From Carpediemonas membranifera (taxonomy: Eukaryota > Fornicata), in contig JAHDYR010000038.1 in assembly GCA_019828565.1 (NCBI GenBank), positions 930,001-994,000 on the forward strand: a stretch of DNA of 64,000 nucleotides, read 5' to 3'. Position 1 is the first letter of the stretch. Every line of letters starts with the position of its first letter. The position numbers and the translations under genes were made by a program. The notes below the pieces were generated by a model. The model worked only from the letters and a program-made list of their open reading frames with translations, was not told the DNA's origin and did not search any database. Below, piece by piece: positions 48,578-57,474 of this stretch.

Positions 48578-50857
48578 CTACGCCTTGAGTGCCCGGAGCT
48601 CTGTACTGAGGACCTCCACGGCCTTGCTAAATGTCACCTTGTCGTGCTGCCGCGCCCCCGAGGCCTCAATAAATTTCAGCACTTCAGCCTGAGTCACGTC
48701 GGGCGACACGGTGCTGATAAAGTGGCCAAACTGATCAGTGGTCAGCGCACCATCGCCGTCCTGGTCGAACTGCCGGAACAGAGTCCTGAACTTCATCAGG
48801 TACCTGTCATGGCCGAGCATCTGGAACTCCAGCACAGTCGAGATAAACTGGGCAAACGGAATGACGTGCTTCCCCTGGTTGGCAGGCCCCGTCGCCGCCT
48901 TGCTGCGACCCTTGAGCGTGGCAATGAGGGCGAGACAGTCGTCGTGCCCGTACATGGCCCGGACGACTTCCACCCACTCGTCGTCGGGCACCAGGCCCTT
49001 GAGGCGGGACTGGAGCTTCGACTCGACTGCGGGATCGTGCCGGCCGCGGTGGTCGAACTTGTTGGCGATCACGTTCGCGAGGAGCTCGGCGATGGACTGC
49101 TTCAGATCCTGGACGACGGAGTAGAAGCTCTCGTCGATGTCGTTCCTGAGCATTTTAAGGAACAACTTGCACTCGATGTCTGTCTTCTCGCGCTGCCTCA
49201 AGGCGTGTCTGAGCGACGCCGCCCAGTCCATCACCAGCTGTCTCAGGCCGTAGCGGTGGTTCAGATAGCTGAACAGGTGCTCCTGGAGCGTCTCTGGCGG
49301 CAGACCGTGCGTCTTGACCTTCTCGTCGTACTCCGTCTTCGACCTCATCACAGACTGGATGAAGTCGGTCACCTGTCGGTCCGAGAGGTAGCGGATCTGC
49401 CCAGGCTCCGTCGTGCCCTTCTGCTGGTCGTTAGTGCGAAGACCTCGGACAGATGGGGGCCGGGTCGAGTGCGGCGTCGGCTTGGGCTTGGCGCCGAGCG
49501 TCGTGGGCTTCGGCTTGGATTCAAGCGTCTTGATGCGGACTGAAAGCCGCTCGTTCTCGCTCTTCACTTTGCCGAGCTCTTCGATCATCTTGCGGCGGTC
49601 CTCCTCGTACTCCTCGACGATCCTGCGCTTCTCGGCGCCGTGGGTCTCGATCTCCTGCATCAGCAGCTCGCTGGCCCTCATCAACTCCTGGACCTGCGCC
49701 TGCCCGGCCTGCCTCGTCTCCCCGACGAGCTCGTGGAGTTCCATGGCGACATGGGACGAATGAAGGGCGAGACGCTCGATGAACAGGGCTAGCAGCGGGT
49801 CCGTCGGGTATATGTTGTGGGCCGCCACCCGCCCCAGGCGAGAGACTGTGGCTGCCTGGCCGGCGAGGATGGTCTCGGGCTGGGTGTCGATTGCGGCGTG
49901 TCGGGCGGCGGCGTGTTCCAGGGTCGACTCCGCCGTGTGTGGACCATCGGGCAGGATGGTGCCGATGTCCGAGATCTGGTCGATCGCGGCCTGGTGGGTC
50001 GCTACAGCCTCAGGGTCGGCTGGATCGTGGGCTTCCCAGTCGGAGAGGTCCAGCAGTTCGGGGAAGTCATCCGACTCGGCGTCGGAGTACAGGGCCTGCT
50101 CGGGCTCCTCGGTAGAGTCTGGCTCGGCTCTATCAGCGTTCACGCGGTCTCTGGTGAGGGGCTCGATGTCTTCCCGACCCTCGCCCTCATATTCTCTCTT
50201 GAGATATTCATCGTATGCCGCCTCGTCCATCGCCTCAGGCTCGGGGATGCCTTTGAACCCGGGGCTACTGTCTTCACCCTCCTCATCGCTGGCAAAGAAG
50301 CTGGCAGTCCCCTTGTAGTCGGGCGTCGCCATGAACTCCGGCTTTGAGTCGGCACCGAAGAATGACTTTGATAGCATGGCTGTTCTATCCTGTGCATGAT
50401 GATACAGGACCGTCCATTCATCGCCCACACATGCTCGGATGCGGCCAGGTTGGACTTCGGCCGAGGGCGGCGCGGACTCTGGCTGGAAGCGGAAGCCCGG
50501 GACGAACTTGGTGCGGGGCTTGTCATTGAGTGTCTGGAGACCCGGCAGCTCCTGGAAGATGGTCTCTTCGTCGGTAGGATCGGCTATGGTTACTCGGAGA
50601 TGCTTGAGGCGCGGTAGACGATTGAGACTGTCGGTGAGCTCGTCGATGTGCTCAATTGGAGTGCTCTGGTCCGAGAAATCAACGACTTCGAGGCTCTCGA
50701 ACTGGTTGAGATCCGGAATGGCTGTGATGTTGTTCTTCCGGGCATAGAGGGCCTTAAGAGAGGTCAAACCGACAAGTTCATCCAGATATTCCTGTGATAT
50801 CTCATCCCATCCTTGTCCGTCGAACGCTATTGCCGACGTTGTGGAATGAAAGAGCAT
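48578..50857 (-). CDS. LRR, coiled-coil and EF-hand protein (probably cytoskeletal or flagellar)
   Basis: 759 residues, ATG at 50857. Three LRR-like turns lie near the N-terminus (LVGLTSLKALYARKNNITAI; LNRLPRLKHLRV; LPGLQTLND), followed by an acidic region. A coiled coil lies at ~400-450 (KRRIVEEYEEDRRKMIEELG). A helical domain follows (FIQSVMRSKTEYDEK; YGLRQLVMDWAASLRHAL), then an EF-hand with a canonical loop, FDQDGDGALTTDQF. A second, degenerate EF-hand (FIEASGARQHDKVTF) lacks the Asp ligands. LRR plus coiled coil plus EF-hand proteins are common among axonemal proteins, but no orthologue is recognised. Confidence 0.65.
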   Translation of the reverse strand: MLFHSTTSAIAFDGQGWDEISQEYLDELVGLTSLKALYARKNNITAIPDLNQFESLEVVDFSDQSTPIEHIDELTDSLNRLPRLKHLRVTIADPTDEETIFQELPGLQTLNDKPRTKFVPGFRFQPESAPPSAEVQPGRIRACVGDEWTVLYHHAQDRTAMLSKSFFGADSKPEFMATPDYKGTASFFASDEEGEDSSPGFKGIPEPEAMDEAAYDEYLKREYEGEGREDIEPLTRDRVNADRAEPDSTEEPEQALYSDAESDDFPELLDLSDWEAHDPADPEAVATHQAAIDQISDIGTILPDGPHTAESTLEHAAARHAAIDTQPETILAGQAATVSRLGRVAAHNIYPTDPLLALFIERLALHSSHVAMELHELVGETRQAGQAQVQELMRASELLMQEIETHGAEKRRIVEEYEEDRRKMIEELGKVKSENERLSVRIKTLESKPKPTTLGAKPKPTPHSTRPPSVRGLRTNDQQKGTTEPGQIRYLSDRQVTDFIQSVMRSKTEYDEKVKTHGLPPETLQEHLFSYLNHRYGLRQLVMDWAASLRHALRQREKTDIECKLFLKMLRNDIDESFYSVVQDLKQSIAELLANVIANKFDHRGRHDPAVESKLQSRLKGLVPDDEWVEVVRAMYGHDDCLALIATLKGRSKAATGPANQGKHVIPFAQFISTVLEFQMLGHDRYLMKFRTLFRQFDQDGDGALTTDQFGHFISTVSPDVTQAEVLKFIEASGARQHDKVTFSKAVEVLSTELRALKA

Positions 50858-50871
50858 TCGATTTAATGACT

Positions 50872-50882
50872 ATAAACTGCAC
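50872..50882 (-). promoter_or_regulatory. Core promoter-like element GTGCAGTTTAT before the LRR-EF-hand gene
   Basis: 15 nt before the annotated ATG on the gene's strand, the shortest spacing seen. Confidence 0.5.
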
Positions 50883-51228
50883 GGCCAAGAAAGTGATCAG
50901 CGCACGCGCCCTGAAGTACATACAGCGTAGATACACTGCCGCGATCACTGTCAGTGGCAAGAATCGTTCGAGTCATCGATACCCCGCATCCGAAACAACC
51001 AGGACGAGGGTTTACCATTAACAGACATCTGCAGCTCAGAGCTTGATCCTGACCTCGGGCCGCTCCATCTTCGTCCGGGCCACGTCCTTGTTCGACCCGG
51101 AGGCTCGTTCTGCAAAAAAAAGCACGAGATGGATTGCAAAATATGTAATAGAAACAGAAGGTAGAAGGGGGCTTGGGATTTGGAGCGGTGGTTTGGCGCT
51201 GGCGTCTTCAAAACCTGCAGGCAAGTCA

Positions 51229-51469
51229 TCAGGATTTGAAGCACAAGCAGCCGCCCTTTGGTGCGAATGGGTTAGAAGAATCGCCTGGTGTCAGTAGAGG
51301 ATCCTCTTTTCCAGAAATATAAGTGATGAGGCTGTGTAATAAGGGAAATTCTAACAAACACTTCTGATGCCTCACTAACTTTCATGATTCGCTTTGAAGC
51401 CTCGCATTGGAGCTTAAGGCGCTCATTTTGAGTCAATTGCTGCTTCAGAAGCTGCTGGGAACGATCCAT
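51229..51469 (-). CDS. Heterotrimeric G-protein gamma subunit (one 28-nt intron)
   Basis: Exon 1 is 51469-51360 and exon 2 is 51331-51229, 70 residues in total, as usual for G-gamma. It starts MDRSQQLLKQQL. The coiled-coil part reads LKLQCEASKRIMKVSEAS, splicing gives VLITYISGKEDPLLTP, and the protein ends SSNPFAPKGGCLCFKS. The DPLLTP...NPF signature is that of animal-type G-gamma and the last four residues, CFKS, form a CAAX box with terminal Ser (expected farnesylation). G-gamma pairs with a G-beta propeller at the plasma membrane. Without the intron the frame stops early, which hides the gene from simple ORF calling. Confidence 0.9.
51332..51359 (-). other. Mini-intron (28 nt) in the G-gamma gene
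   Basis: GTTTGT start, CTTATTACACAG end; removal restores the G-gamma core frame. Confidence 0.9.
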
Positions 51470-51502
51470 CTCTTCAGTTTCGTGTTGTTCTGCATAAAAA
51501 AG

Positions 51503-51513
51503 ATAAACTGCAC
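51503..51513 (-). promoter_or_regulatory. Core promoter-like element GTGCAGTTTAT before the G-gamma gene
   Basis: 34 nt before the ATG on the gene's strand. Confidence 0.5.
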
Positions 51514-51585
51514 AGGGATGAGCTCAGCATGACTGATCACAATTGGACTGCCAAGAATCATCAGACCCGGGGTCTATTTACTGGC

Positions 51586-52554
51586 TTACTTGCCCATGGC
51601 GGGGTTGAGCTTCTTGCCGAAGGCGCGGTTCTTGAGGCCGTTGCGCTTGATCTGGAAGTACTTCTTGGTGCGAATGGGGGCGCGGAGAGCAGCCTTGACG
51701 GCGTCGTTCTCGAGAACGTTCTTGAGCTCAGTCTCGGTGGAGATGCCGCGGTGCATCTTGGCGGCGTAGATCTCGTCGAGCTTGGCGATGGCACCCTCAG
51801 TCCAGATGACGAAGCGGCCCATGTGGCCACCGGGGGCGAGGTCGAGGAGGTTAAGGGCATCAACCTTGGCGACAGTCACGCCAGCGATGTTGCGGAAGGA
51901 GCGGGCGATGCCGTTGTCCTCAGCGTAGACAACCATAGGGCCCTTGCGCTGCTTGTAGCGACGGTTGCGCCACTTGCCGTGGCCAGCGCGGGTCTTCTTG
52001 GTGTCCTTGACCTTCCTGCAGTCAGCGTAAGCGCCGACCATCTCGAGGGCCTTGATGGCATCCTTGGTGCGGGTAATGGACTCAACGGAGTTGTCGAGGA
52101 TCAGAGGAACCTGGGGAACGTTCTCAACAAGGTGGCCGCGGCCAAGAAGGAAAGAGGGGTTGGCGGTGGCAGCGATAGCGGAGGTGACGGCGTAGCGCTT
52201 GACGGGGAGGTTCACCTTGCGGTAAAGGCGACGGGTGACGCGAACGGGGGAGAACATACGGCCACCACGGCACATGTTGCCGCCGTGAGCCTGGCCGGAG
52301 CGAGCGGTACCAGAGCCAGAGACACGGGGAACACGGGCAAGGGCGCGGCCAACACCCCAGGAGTGGGAGGTGGTGTCCAGAGAAGCGTACTTGAAGCGGC
52401 CGTAAGCCTGGCGGTGGTTCTTGTTCAGCTGAGTGTGAGCAAACTGGATGATGTCAGCTCTGACGGGGGCGCTGAAAACAGCGGGAGTATCAACCTCCTT
52501 GGTGGCCTTCTTCTCGGCATCGATGGCGTAAACGGACAGCTTAGCAACGTGCAT
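51586..52554 (-). CDS. RPL4: 60S ribosomal protein uL4
   Basis: 322 residues from ATG 52554 (MHVAKLSVYAID); the frame is open further upstream but without family similarity. uL4 blocks: SWGVGRALARVPRVSGSGTA, QAHGGNMCRGGRMF, KVNLPVKRYAVTSAIAAT, RTRAGHGKWRNRR-type (KKTRAGHGKWRNRRYKQRKG), FRNIAGVTVAKVDALNLL and APGGHMGRFVIWTEGA. Its long loop lines the peptide exit tunnel. Length is near that of other eukaryotic uL4 proteins without the long C-terminal extension. Strong codon bias fits high expression. Confidence 0.96.
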   Translation of the reverse strand: MHVAKLSVYAIDAEKKATKEVDTPAVFSAPVRADIIQFAHTQLNKNHRQAYGRFKYASLDTTSHSWGVGRALARVPRVSGSGTARSGQAHGGNMCRGGRMFSPVRVTRRLYRKVNLPVKRYAVTSAIAATANPSFLLGRGHLVENVPQVPLILDNSVESITRTKDAIKALEMVGAYADCRKVKDTKKTRAGHGKWRNRRYKQRKGPMVVYAEDNGIARSFRNIAGVTVAKVDALNLLDLAPGGHMGRFVIWTEGAIAKLDEIYAAKMHRGISTETELKNVLENDAVKAALRAPIRTKKYFQIKRNGLKNRAFGKKLNPAMGK

Positions 52555-52764
52555 TGCTTCGGTACTACTTCTGACTTTTTCGTAAAAAAGTTGCAAGAAA
52601 AAAGTAACAGCCACTTGTGCAGTGTCTGGATGGGTTACGGCCCTCAAACCCTGCCTCTAGACTTGTAAACTTCTTGTTTACAGTGTATTACTCGATCCTG
52701 GAGCTCCGAGCTAGGCTCAGCGATCAAGCTGCAAAACATGATGACGACAAAGGAACGGCATGCA

Positions 52765-53358
52765 CTAATCCACTATGGGTCCTATAGTCCAGTTAAGCCC
52801 AGGGAAACATGCTAATACCTCCAAGGCGAGTCGGCATACTCTAAGTGACGCGAACCGGAACCAGATCAGCGCCATAACCGCCCCAATAGCCACCCCGCCG
52901 TAAACCTGAGTCTCGCTATGTACCCCAAGGGCAAGCCGGGACAGCGGCGTGGCGACACAAAGTGCGACAACCAGCACGGCTCCGAGCCGATGGACGCAGG
53001 TGAGTCGACGCCACGGAATGTGTGCGAGAGTGATCAGGAGAAAGACGGCGGAGTACCCGCACCACTGGGAGTGTGAGGATGGGAAGCCAAAGTCGGTCTT
53101 GGCCGAGCCTGGGGGGCGGGCATCTTGGAAGTAGTTCTTCAAGAGGTGGTTCACTAGTTCGTTGAAGAGCTGGCCACTACCGAAAACACAGATCCAAAGC
53201 TCGCCGGTGGTGAAAAAGGCGACGAGGAGGCCAATACCAATAAAGAAGGGCCAAAAAGTCAAAAGGGCTGCAACATATGATGTTATACTGCTTGGATCGT
53301 ACACTACATAGGCAAACTCAAGCGGCACCGCGTTGGTGATGATATCGCTTCGAACCAT
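52765..53358 (-). CDS. PAP2-superfamily lipid phosphatase, dolichyldiphosphatase-like
   Basis: 197 residues from ATG 53358 (MVRSDIITNAVPLEF); the frame is open to a GTG at 53373 only. Four to five membrane segments. PAP2 motifs in order: KNYFQDARPPG (K-x6-RP), FPSSHSQW (PSxH) and SRLALGVHSETQV (SR-x5-H-x3-Q). The terminal Gln in place of Asp, with the first residues DPSSITSY, is typical of dolichyldiphosphatase (yeast CAX4, animal DOLPP1), which recycles dolichyl pyrophosphate on the ER lumenal face during N-glycosylation. Slightly shorter than usual (about 230). Confidence 0.82.
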   Translation of the reverse strand: MVRSDIITNAVPLEFAYVVYDPSSITSYVAALLTFWPFFIGIGLLVAFFTTGELWICVFGSGQLFNELVNHLLKNYFQDARPPGSAKTDFGFPSSHSQWCGYSAVFLLITLAHIPWRRLTCVHRLGAVLVVALCVATPLSRLALGVHSETQVYGGVAIGAVMALIWFRFASLRVCRLALEVLACFPGLNWTIGPIVD

Positions 53359-53610
53359 GTCAAATGGAGGCACGTGGGGACCGTTCTTACGGCTTCTTAC
53401 CCCGAACCAGCGCTCCCGGCCACGGATGAAAAAGAAAATTAACGAGAAAAATCAAACCACCCCTCAGCCCCCCCGTTCTAAGCGCACATACCTCCCGCCC
53501 GCCTCGGTTGCCGTTGCGTGGACGCGCGTTTTGCTTGAATAAAATGGGCTGAGGGAAAAATAATGCCGACCTGACAGTCATCGCCCAACACATAAGATAC
53601 AACAAATAAA

Positions 53611-54987
53611 TCACCGCCCTGAACCGCGAGTTCCACTGGCAATCCTGCTAATGAACTGAGGACATTCAATCGTCTTGGGGCGGAACGAACAGCTCTCCAG
53701 CTCCTTCTCAAGCTCCGCGGCTCGGGCCTTCTTCAACCGCCGTTCCCTGCGTCGCACGTCGCACTGGGTCCGCTCTATGATGGAAACATGGTCGCCGGCG
53801 GGCCGCTGGGACTGGAGAATTGGCTTGAACGTGACGCCATCAAGCTGCTTGCGCTCTTGCACTACCCGCGCCCGCTCTCTCGCCAGCTGGGCACGCTCCT
53901 GGTCGCCGTAGCACAGCTCCTCCGCAGTTTTCGCCCTCATCCGCTTGCTGCGGGCGTTAATCCTCGGCGCCGTGTTCTCCACTGGCGTGCGCTGAGCCCG
54001 TTCCATCCTCTGCTGCCGCCGTTCCAAATTCCCCTTCGCCCGCTCGGCTTGGGAGGACTTCGGCGTGATGGCCTGGCTGTGCACGTTAGTCTCAGGCTCA
54101 AAGCTGTACTGGTGGAGGCGCCGGTCTAGTGCCTTGATCTTCGCAGAATGGCGCTGTGTTGCTTGCAGTTGTCGGGCGATAAATGCGTCAAAAGCGCGGT
54201 CCGCAGCTGCAGATCTGGGTCTAGATTTGGACCTTGTCACACTAAGATCCGAGTCAATCACAGCAGACTTGGGTCGTATCCTCGACAATCTCTCGTGTGC
54301 CGGATCAGCGAGATACAGGTCAAGTGTATCTCCCCTCATTTGTTTCGACACGAGCCCGGGTTCGAATGTGCACTCTAGGTCAGTCTGCATGGGTGACCTT
54401 GTCTCCTGGGTCTGCGCGTACCTTGGGGCGACCGTGCTGTTGTCAGTGATGAGGGTTGGGTTGAACGGATGGCTCGACTCAAACACCGCCTCTGCCTCGG
54501 CCTCTATGCGCTCTTGTGCTTGTCTGCGGCGATCCTGGCTGCCATTGAAGAGTCGGTTGACCACATCAGCGGACTTGACGACCACAGTCCTCGGGGTCGC
54601 GCCAATGGTCGGCGCGAAAGAACACTCGGCAGTTTCTGCGCTCATGAAATCTTCCCGCTTCTTCTCGCGCTCCTTGTCCTTCTGAGCCTTCCACTTCACG
54701 GCCCGGTCGTAGACGCCAGTGTCTGCATGCCGCTTGGGGATCGATTGAGAGGAAGACTGCATGTCGAGGGCGTCTTCGGGTTCTAGGACATCTATAGGCT
54801 CAAGATCATTGAGCTGTAGTGATCTTAAGGTCCGAGTACCCCTGGTTTCCCGGGAAGCACGTTGTTGACAGTATTTCCGGTCATTGTTGGGAGATTGATG
54901 CATTGAATGCGATTGAATGCTAGCCATTGACTCATCTAAAAAGATCTGACGAGCTTTCAGCTCTTTAAAGATGCTGCTTTGCACCAT
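53611..54987 (-). CDS. F-x-P repeat protein, probably flagellar or cytoskeletal
   Basis: About 458 residues from ATG 54987 (MVQSSIFKELKARQ); the upstream frame to 55011 begins with TTG. The protein is highly charged and helical, with at least six copies of a short motif (C/T/S)-x-F-x-P: AECSFAPTIG, SHPFNPTLIT, LECTFEPGLV, QYSFEPETN, GVTFKPIL and ESCSFRPKTI. Such F-x-P motif series occur in protist flagellar and basal-body associated proteins. No enzymatic domain. Function unproven; repeats are clear. Confidence 0.6.
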   Translation of the reverse strand: MVQSSIFKELKARQIFLDESMASIQSHSMHQSPNNDRKYCQQRASRETRGTRTLRSLQLNDLEPIDVLEPEDALDMQSSSQSIPKRHADTGVYDRAVKWKAQKDKEREKKREDFMSAETAECSFAPTIGATPRTVVVKSADVVNRLFNGSQDRRRQAQERIEAEAEAVFESSHPFNPTLITDNSTVAPRYAQTQETRSPMQTDLECTFEPGLVSKQMRGDTLDLYLADPAHERLSRIRPKSAVIDSDLSVTRSKSRPRSAAADRAFDAFIARQLQATQRHSAKIKALDRRLHQYSFEPETNVHSQAITPKSSQAERAKGNLERRQQRMERAQRTPVENTAPRINARSKRMRAKTAEELCYGDQERAQLARERARVVQERKQLDGVTFKPILQSQRPAGDHVSIIERTQCDVRRRERRLKKARAAELEKELESCSFRPKTIECPQFISRIASGTRGSGR

Positions 54988-55506
54988 TCCGCTTTGATAG
55001 CGATCGTTCAAATTTTCAACTCGGGTTCGAGTTGCTCCAGACCGAGGACCCGAGTCAGAGTTTGATGTATCGTCTCCTCCTCCCGGTGACGCAGTGGTGT
55101 CGCTCTGGCTGTGGACTTGAATTAGTCGGACGTGCCGGCCTACATGCTTCCTTGCGGTGTATGTAGATGTGTGGTCAGTTAGCCTGTTGCTCGGGTGGTT
55201 AAGTTGAGTTTGGAAGCCTGTGGTCGAATGTAAGGCCTAGCTCGTCGACACTGCTGGTGTGGCCGCCTCCTTTTCTTCTCGGGTTTTCGACCGTCTTCGA
55301 ACAGAGTGGCTCGACCCAGCAGCCATCGAATCACCTCACCTGTTTATACCAAGTTACGCTTGCCAGAGTTCAAGCGGCGCGCCCAGTAGACGCCCGCACG
55401 CAGTTCGATGGATACCATCACGCACTCCGGAGATGTCTCCTCTGTTCAACGAGGTAACCTTGTGCTGCCTTACACTGAAGCATGTTCATTCATATCATTC
55501 AATGGA
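54988..55506. other. Intergenic; nothing convincing
   Basis: A plus-strand ORF at 55259-55660 starts with GTG, runs into the next gene's 3' end and has no family resemblance. No promoter element found. Confidence 0.4.
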
Positions 55507-57321
55507 TCAGGTCAGTATCTTGCACACGATATATAGCCCCACGACTGTCAGCAAAAAGTACACAATCTGTCCGTATCTCGCGATAAATCTAAAATCGACG
55601 GGAAAATCTGTCCATACTTCAGGCAGAACACCTCTCATGCACAGCCGCTCAATCAACTGATTAGTAGCATCAGTCAGCATCACTGCAGGCCTGACGAGGC
55701 TCGCCGTCTCACCATACCGGGGGGCAAACCGGTCCCGGAACTCGTCGAGACCGTGCTTGGAGAACTGCCCCTCGCCAGCAAGGAACGCGTCCCGTTGCTC
55801 GGCGGTTGAGCGCTTACCCTGCACCTGGACTGGCGACATGCTCGAGATCTCGGGCGATGGCTCATCAGGCACGATATTGAGCCCTATGGCGAGTGAATCT
55901 GCCACTTTCTGGGCCACAGTGGCGCCGTCGCTCCGTACAAGTTTGGTGAGGGCAACGGGCATCTTCCACCGAGGTCTCGCGAGCAGCACGCAGTGGTTGT
56001 GGGTCTTCACTGCACCGAGCATCAGTGCCGCGTCCGTAAAGGTCGGGAGGCGGCCGGTGATGACAGCGGCAGAGGCCTTCTGGGCCTCAGCACCAAGACT
56101 GTGGGGAAGCGGCGAGGTTTCGAGCTCGCGGGCGATGTCCCTGGCTATCTCGAGACAGTCTGACCCTAGCATCGTCGTGGCCACGAGGTACGCCGCCTTC
56201 AAGGGCAGCGTGCTCTCCTCGGGCGAGGGGTATGTCCCGATCCCGCCGAGCTGGGTGTCCAGGTACTGGATGAACAGGGGCACGAACAGTGGGTAGACCC
56301 TCGCCAGATGATGGGCATACTGCTCCGTGCCGAGGTTGCCGCGGGGCCGCAGTGCCGCGAGCCACACCCTGAGGGCCCGAGAGTGGGTCCGGCGGTACCT
56401 GGCGTACTCGACCCCGCTGGCCTTGATGTACGCGGAGAGCAGGGAGAAGGCGGAGGGGAGCACGGAGGTCTCGGCGGCCTTGGACAGAGGCTTGCCGGGG
56501 CCCAGGGTGACTGCGACGAGGAGGTGGGAGCACTGGAGCACCTTGGCGCGGGGCGGACGCTCCATTGTCGGGTCTGTGACCGACGCCTGCATCATCCAGA
56601 GCGTGGACATGATGGCCACGACGAGACCGCCCAGCCCCCCGGTCGACCCGAGGGCCCCGTACGAGGTGGACGTCGGCGCTGCATCAGGGGCGAAGAAGTC
56701 GAGCAGGGAGGCTACAATTGAGAGGTATGGGTCCTCGCCTTTGAGCACACGGGCCATGGCCCTCTGCCGGGCGGAAGGGCGGGCCCGACCCCGGACCATG
56801 AGGCCGCGGACGGAGGCGAGGGAGGAGGAGACAGACTGGGAGACCGCACGGGCGTCGTAGGCCCACATGCAGAGGGATATGACGAAGTACTCCAGGGCTG
56901 TGGCGACGAGGAAGTCCGCCTCGTCGTCGGGGCCGAGCAGAGAGTAGGCAAGCTCCTCAATGACGCTTGATGCGTAGGCGTCGGGAGTTCGGATGGGAAG
57001 TGCGTCACGAATCCACGCTGCGCTTGCGGGAATGTCGTTGCGGCGGATTGCTTCGGCCACGGCCATTGGCAGCCGGCGAACTGGATAACGGAAGCGAATA
57101 TCGGGTTGAGAATGCATGGCTATCAGTTTGGCAATGAATGGCTCTTCAGGGTCGAAGAGAGATAACAAATGATCAATCTGCTGGACATATTTCTTCGAAA
57201 TTGACAAGAACTGGCGGCGGGCAATGATGTAGGGCGTCGTGCTGCAACGAGGAGCACCAAATAGCTGATCACACACAGTGGGAAGCTCAATGTGAAGCTG
57301 CGCCAGATTAATCCGGAGCAT
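55507..57321 (-). CDS. Large helical protein with C-terminal membrane anchor (weak SMPD4-like resemblance)
   Basis: 604 residues, ATG at 57321 (MLRINLAQLHIELP). Mostly helical, with a hydrophobic C-terminal segment ending the protein (YGQIVYFLLTVVGLYIVCKI), so probably tail-anchored. The pre-anchor sequence PVDFRFIARYGQIVYFLL resembles the LPPxNLRFLA end of SMPD4 (neutral sphingomyelinase 3, nuclear envelope/ER), and the general size and helix content agree. No catalytic motif is seen. SMPD4 is named only as a lead. Confidence 0.45.
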   Translation of the reverse strand: MLRINLAQLHIELPTVCDQLFGAPRCSTTPYIIARRQFLSISKKYVQQIDHLLSLFDPEEPFIAKLIAMHSQPDIRFRYPVRRLPMAVAEAIRRNDIPASAAWIRDALPIRTPDAYASSVIEELAYSLLGPDDEADFLVATALEYFVISLCMWAYDARAVSQSVSSSLASVRGLMVRGRARPSARQRAMARVLKGEDPYLSIVASLLDFFAPDAAPTSTSYGALGSTGGLGGLVVAIMSTLWMMQASVTDPTMERPPRAKVLQCSHLLVAVTLGPGKPLSKAAETSVLPSAFSLLSAYIKASGVEYARYRRTHSRALRVWLAALRPRGNLGTEQYAHHLARVYPLFVPLFIQYLDTQLGGIGTYPSPEESTLPLKAAYLVATTMLGSDCLEIARDIARELETSPLPHSLGAEAQKASAAVITGRLPTFTDAALMLGAVKTHNHCVLLARPRWKMPVALTKLVRSDGATVAQKVADSLAIGLNIVPDEPSPEISSMSPVQVQGKRSTAEQRDAFLAGEGQFSKHGLDEFRDRFAPRYGETASLVRPAVMLTDATNQLIERLCMRGVLPEVWTDFPVDFRFIARYGQIVYFLLTVVGLYIVCKILT

Positions 57322-57474
57322 TGACAGGAGAACGGTGCAGCATTAAGCGCATGAAAGTTGCCGACGTTGTCGAAAGTGACGGTAAATCATCTGAGTCACG
57401 CTTGGGCCCTTCTAGCATTGTCCAAGTCCTGGCTGTTATGGGCAGATGAGTTGGCCTTCAGCGAAGTTCCCCAT

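Noticed and set aside
48371-49543. Plus-strand 390-residue ORF
   Set aside because: Antisense to the LRR-EF-hand gene; Leu/Val/Arg-rich shadow without domains.
51035-51233. Box C/D snoRNA (CTGATGA near 51233 and CTGA near 51036)
   Set aside because: Nearly 200 nt apart, no terminal stem, and the first box overlaps the G-gamma stop; boxes of this size occur by chance.
51529-52668. Plus-strand 379-residue Gly/Val/Ala-rich ORF
   Set aside because: Exactly antisense to uL4; an artefact of strong codon bias in a GC-rich ribosomal gene.
55259-55660. Plus-strand 133-residue ORF
   Set aside because: GTG start, no domain, and it overlaps the 3' end of the tail-anchored protein gene on the other strand.
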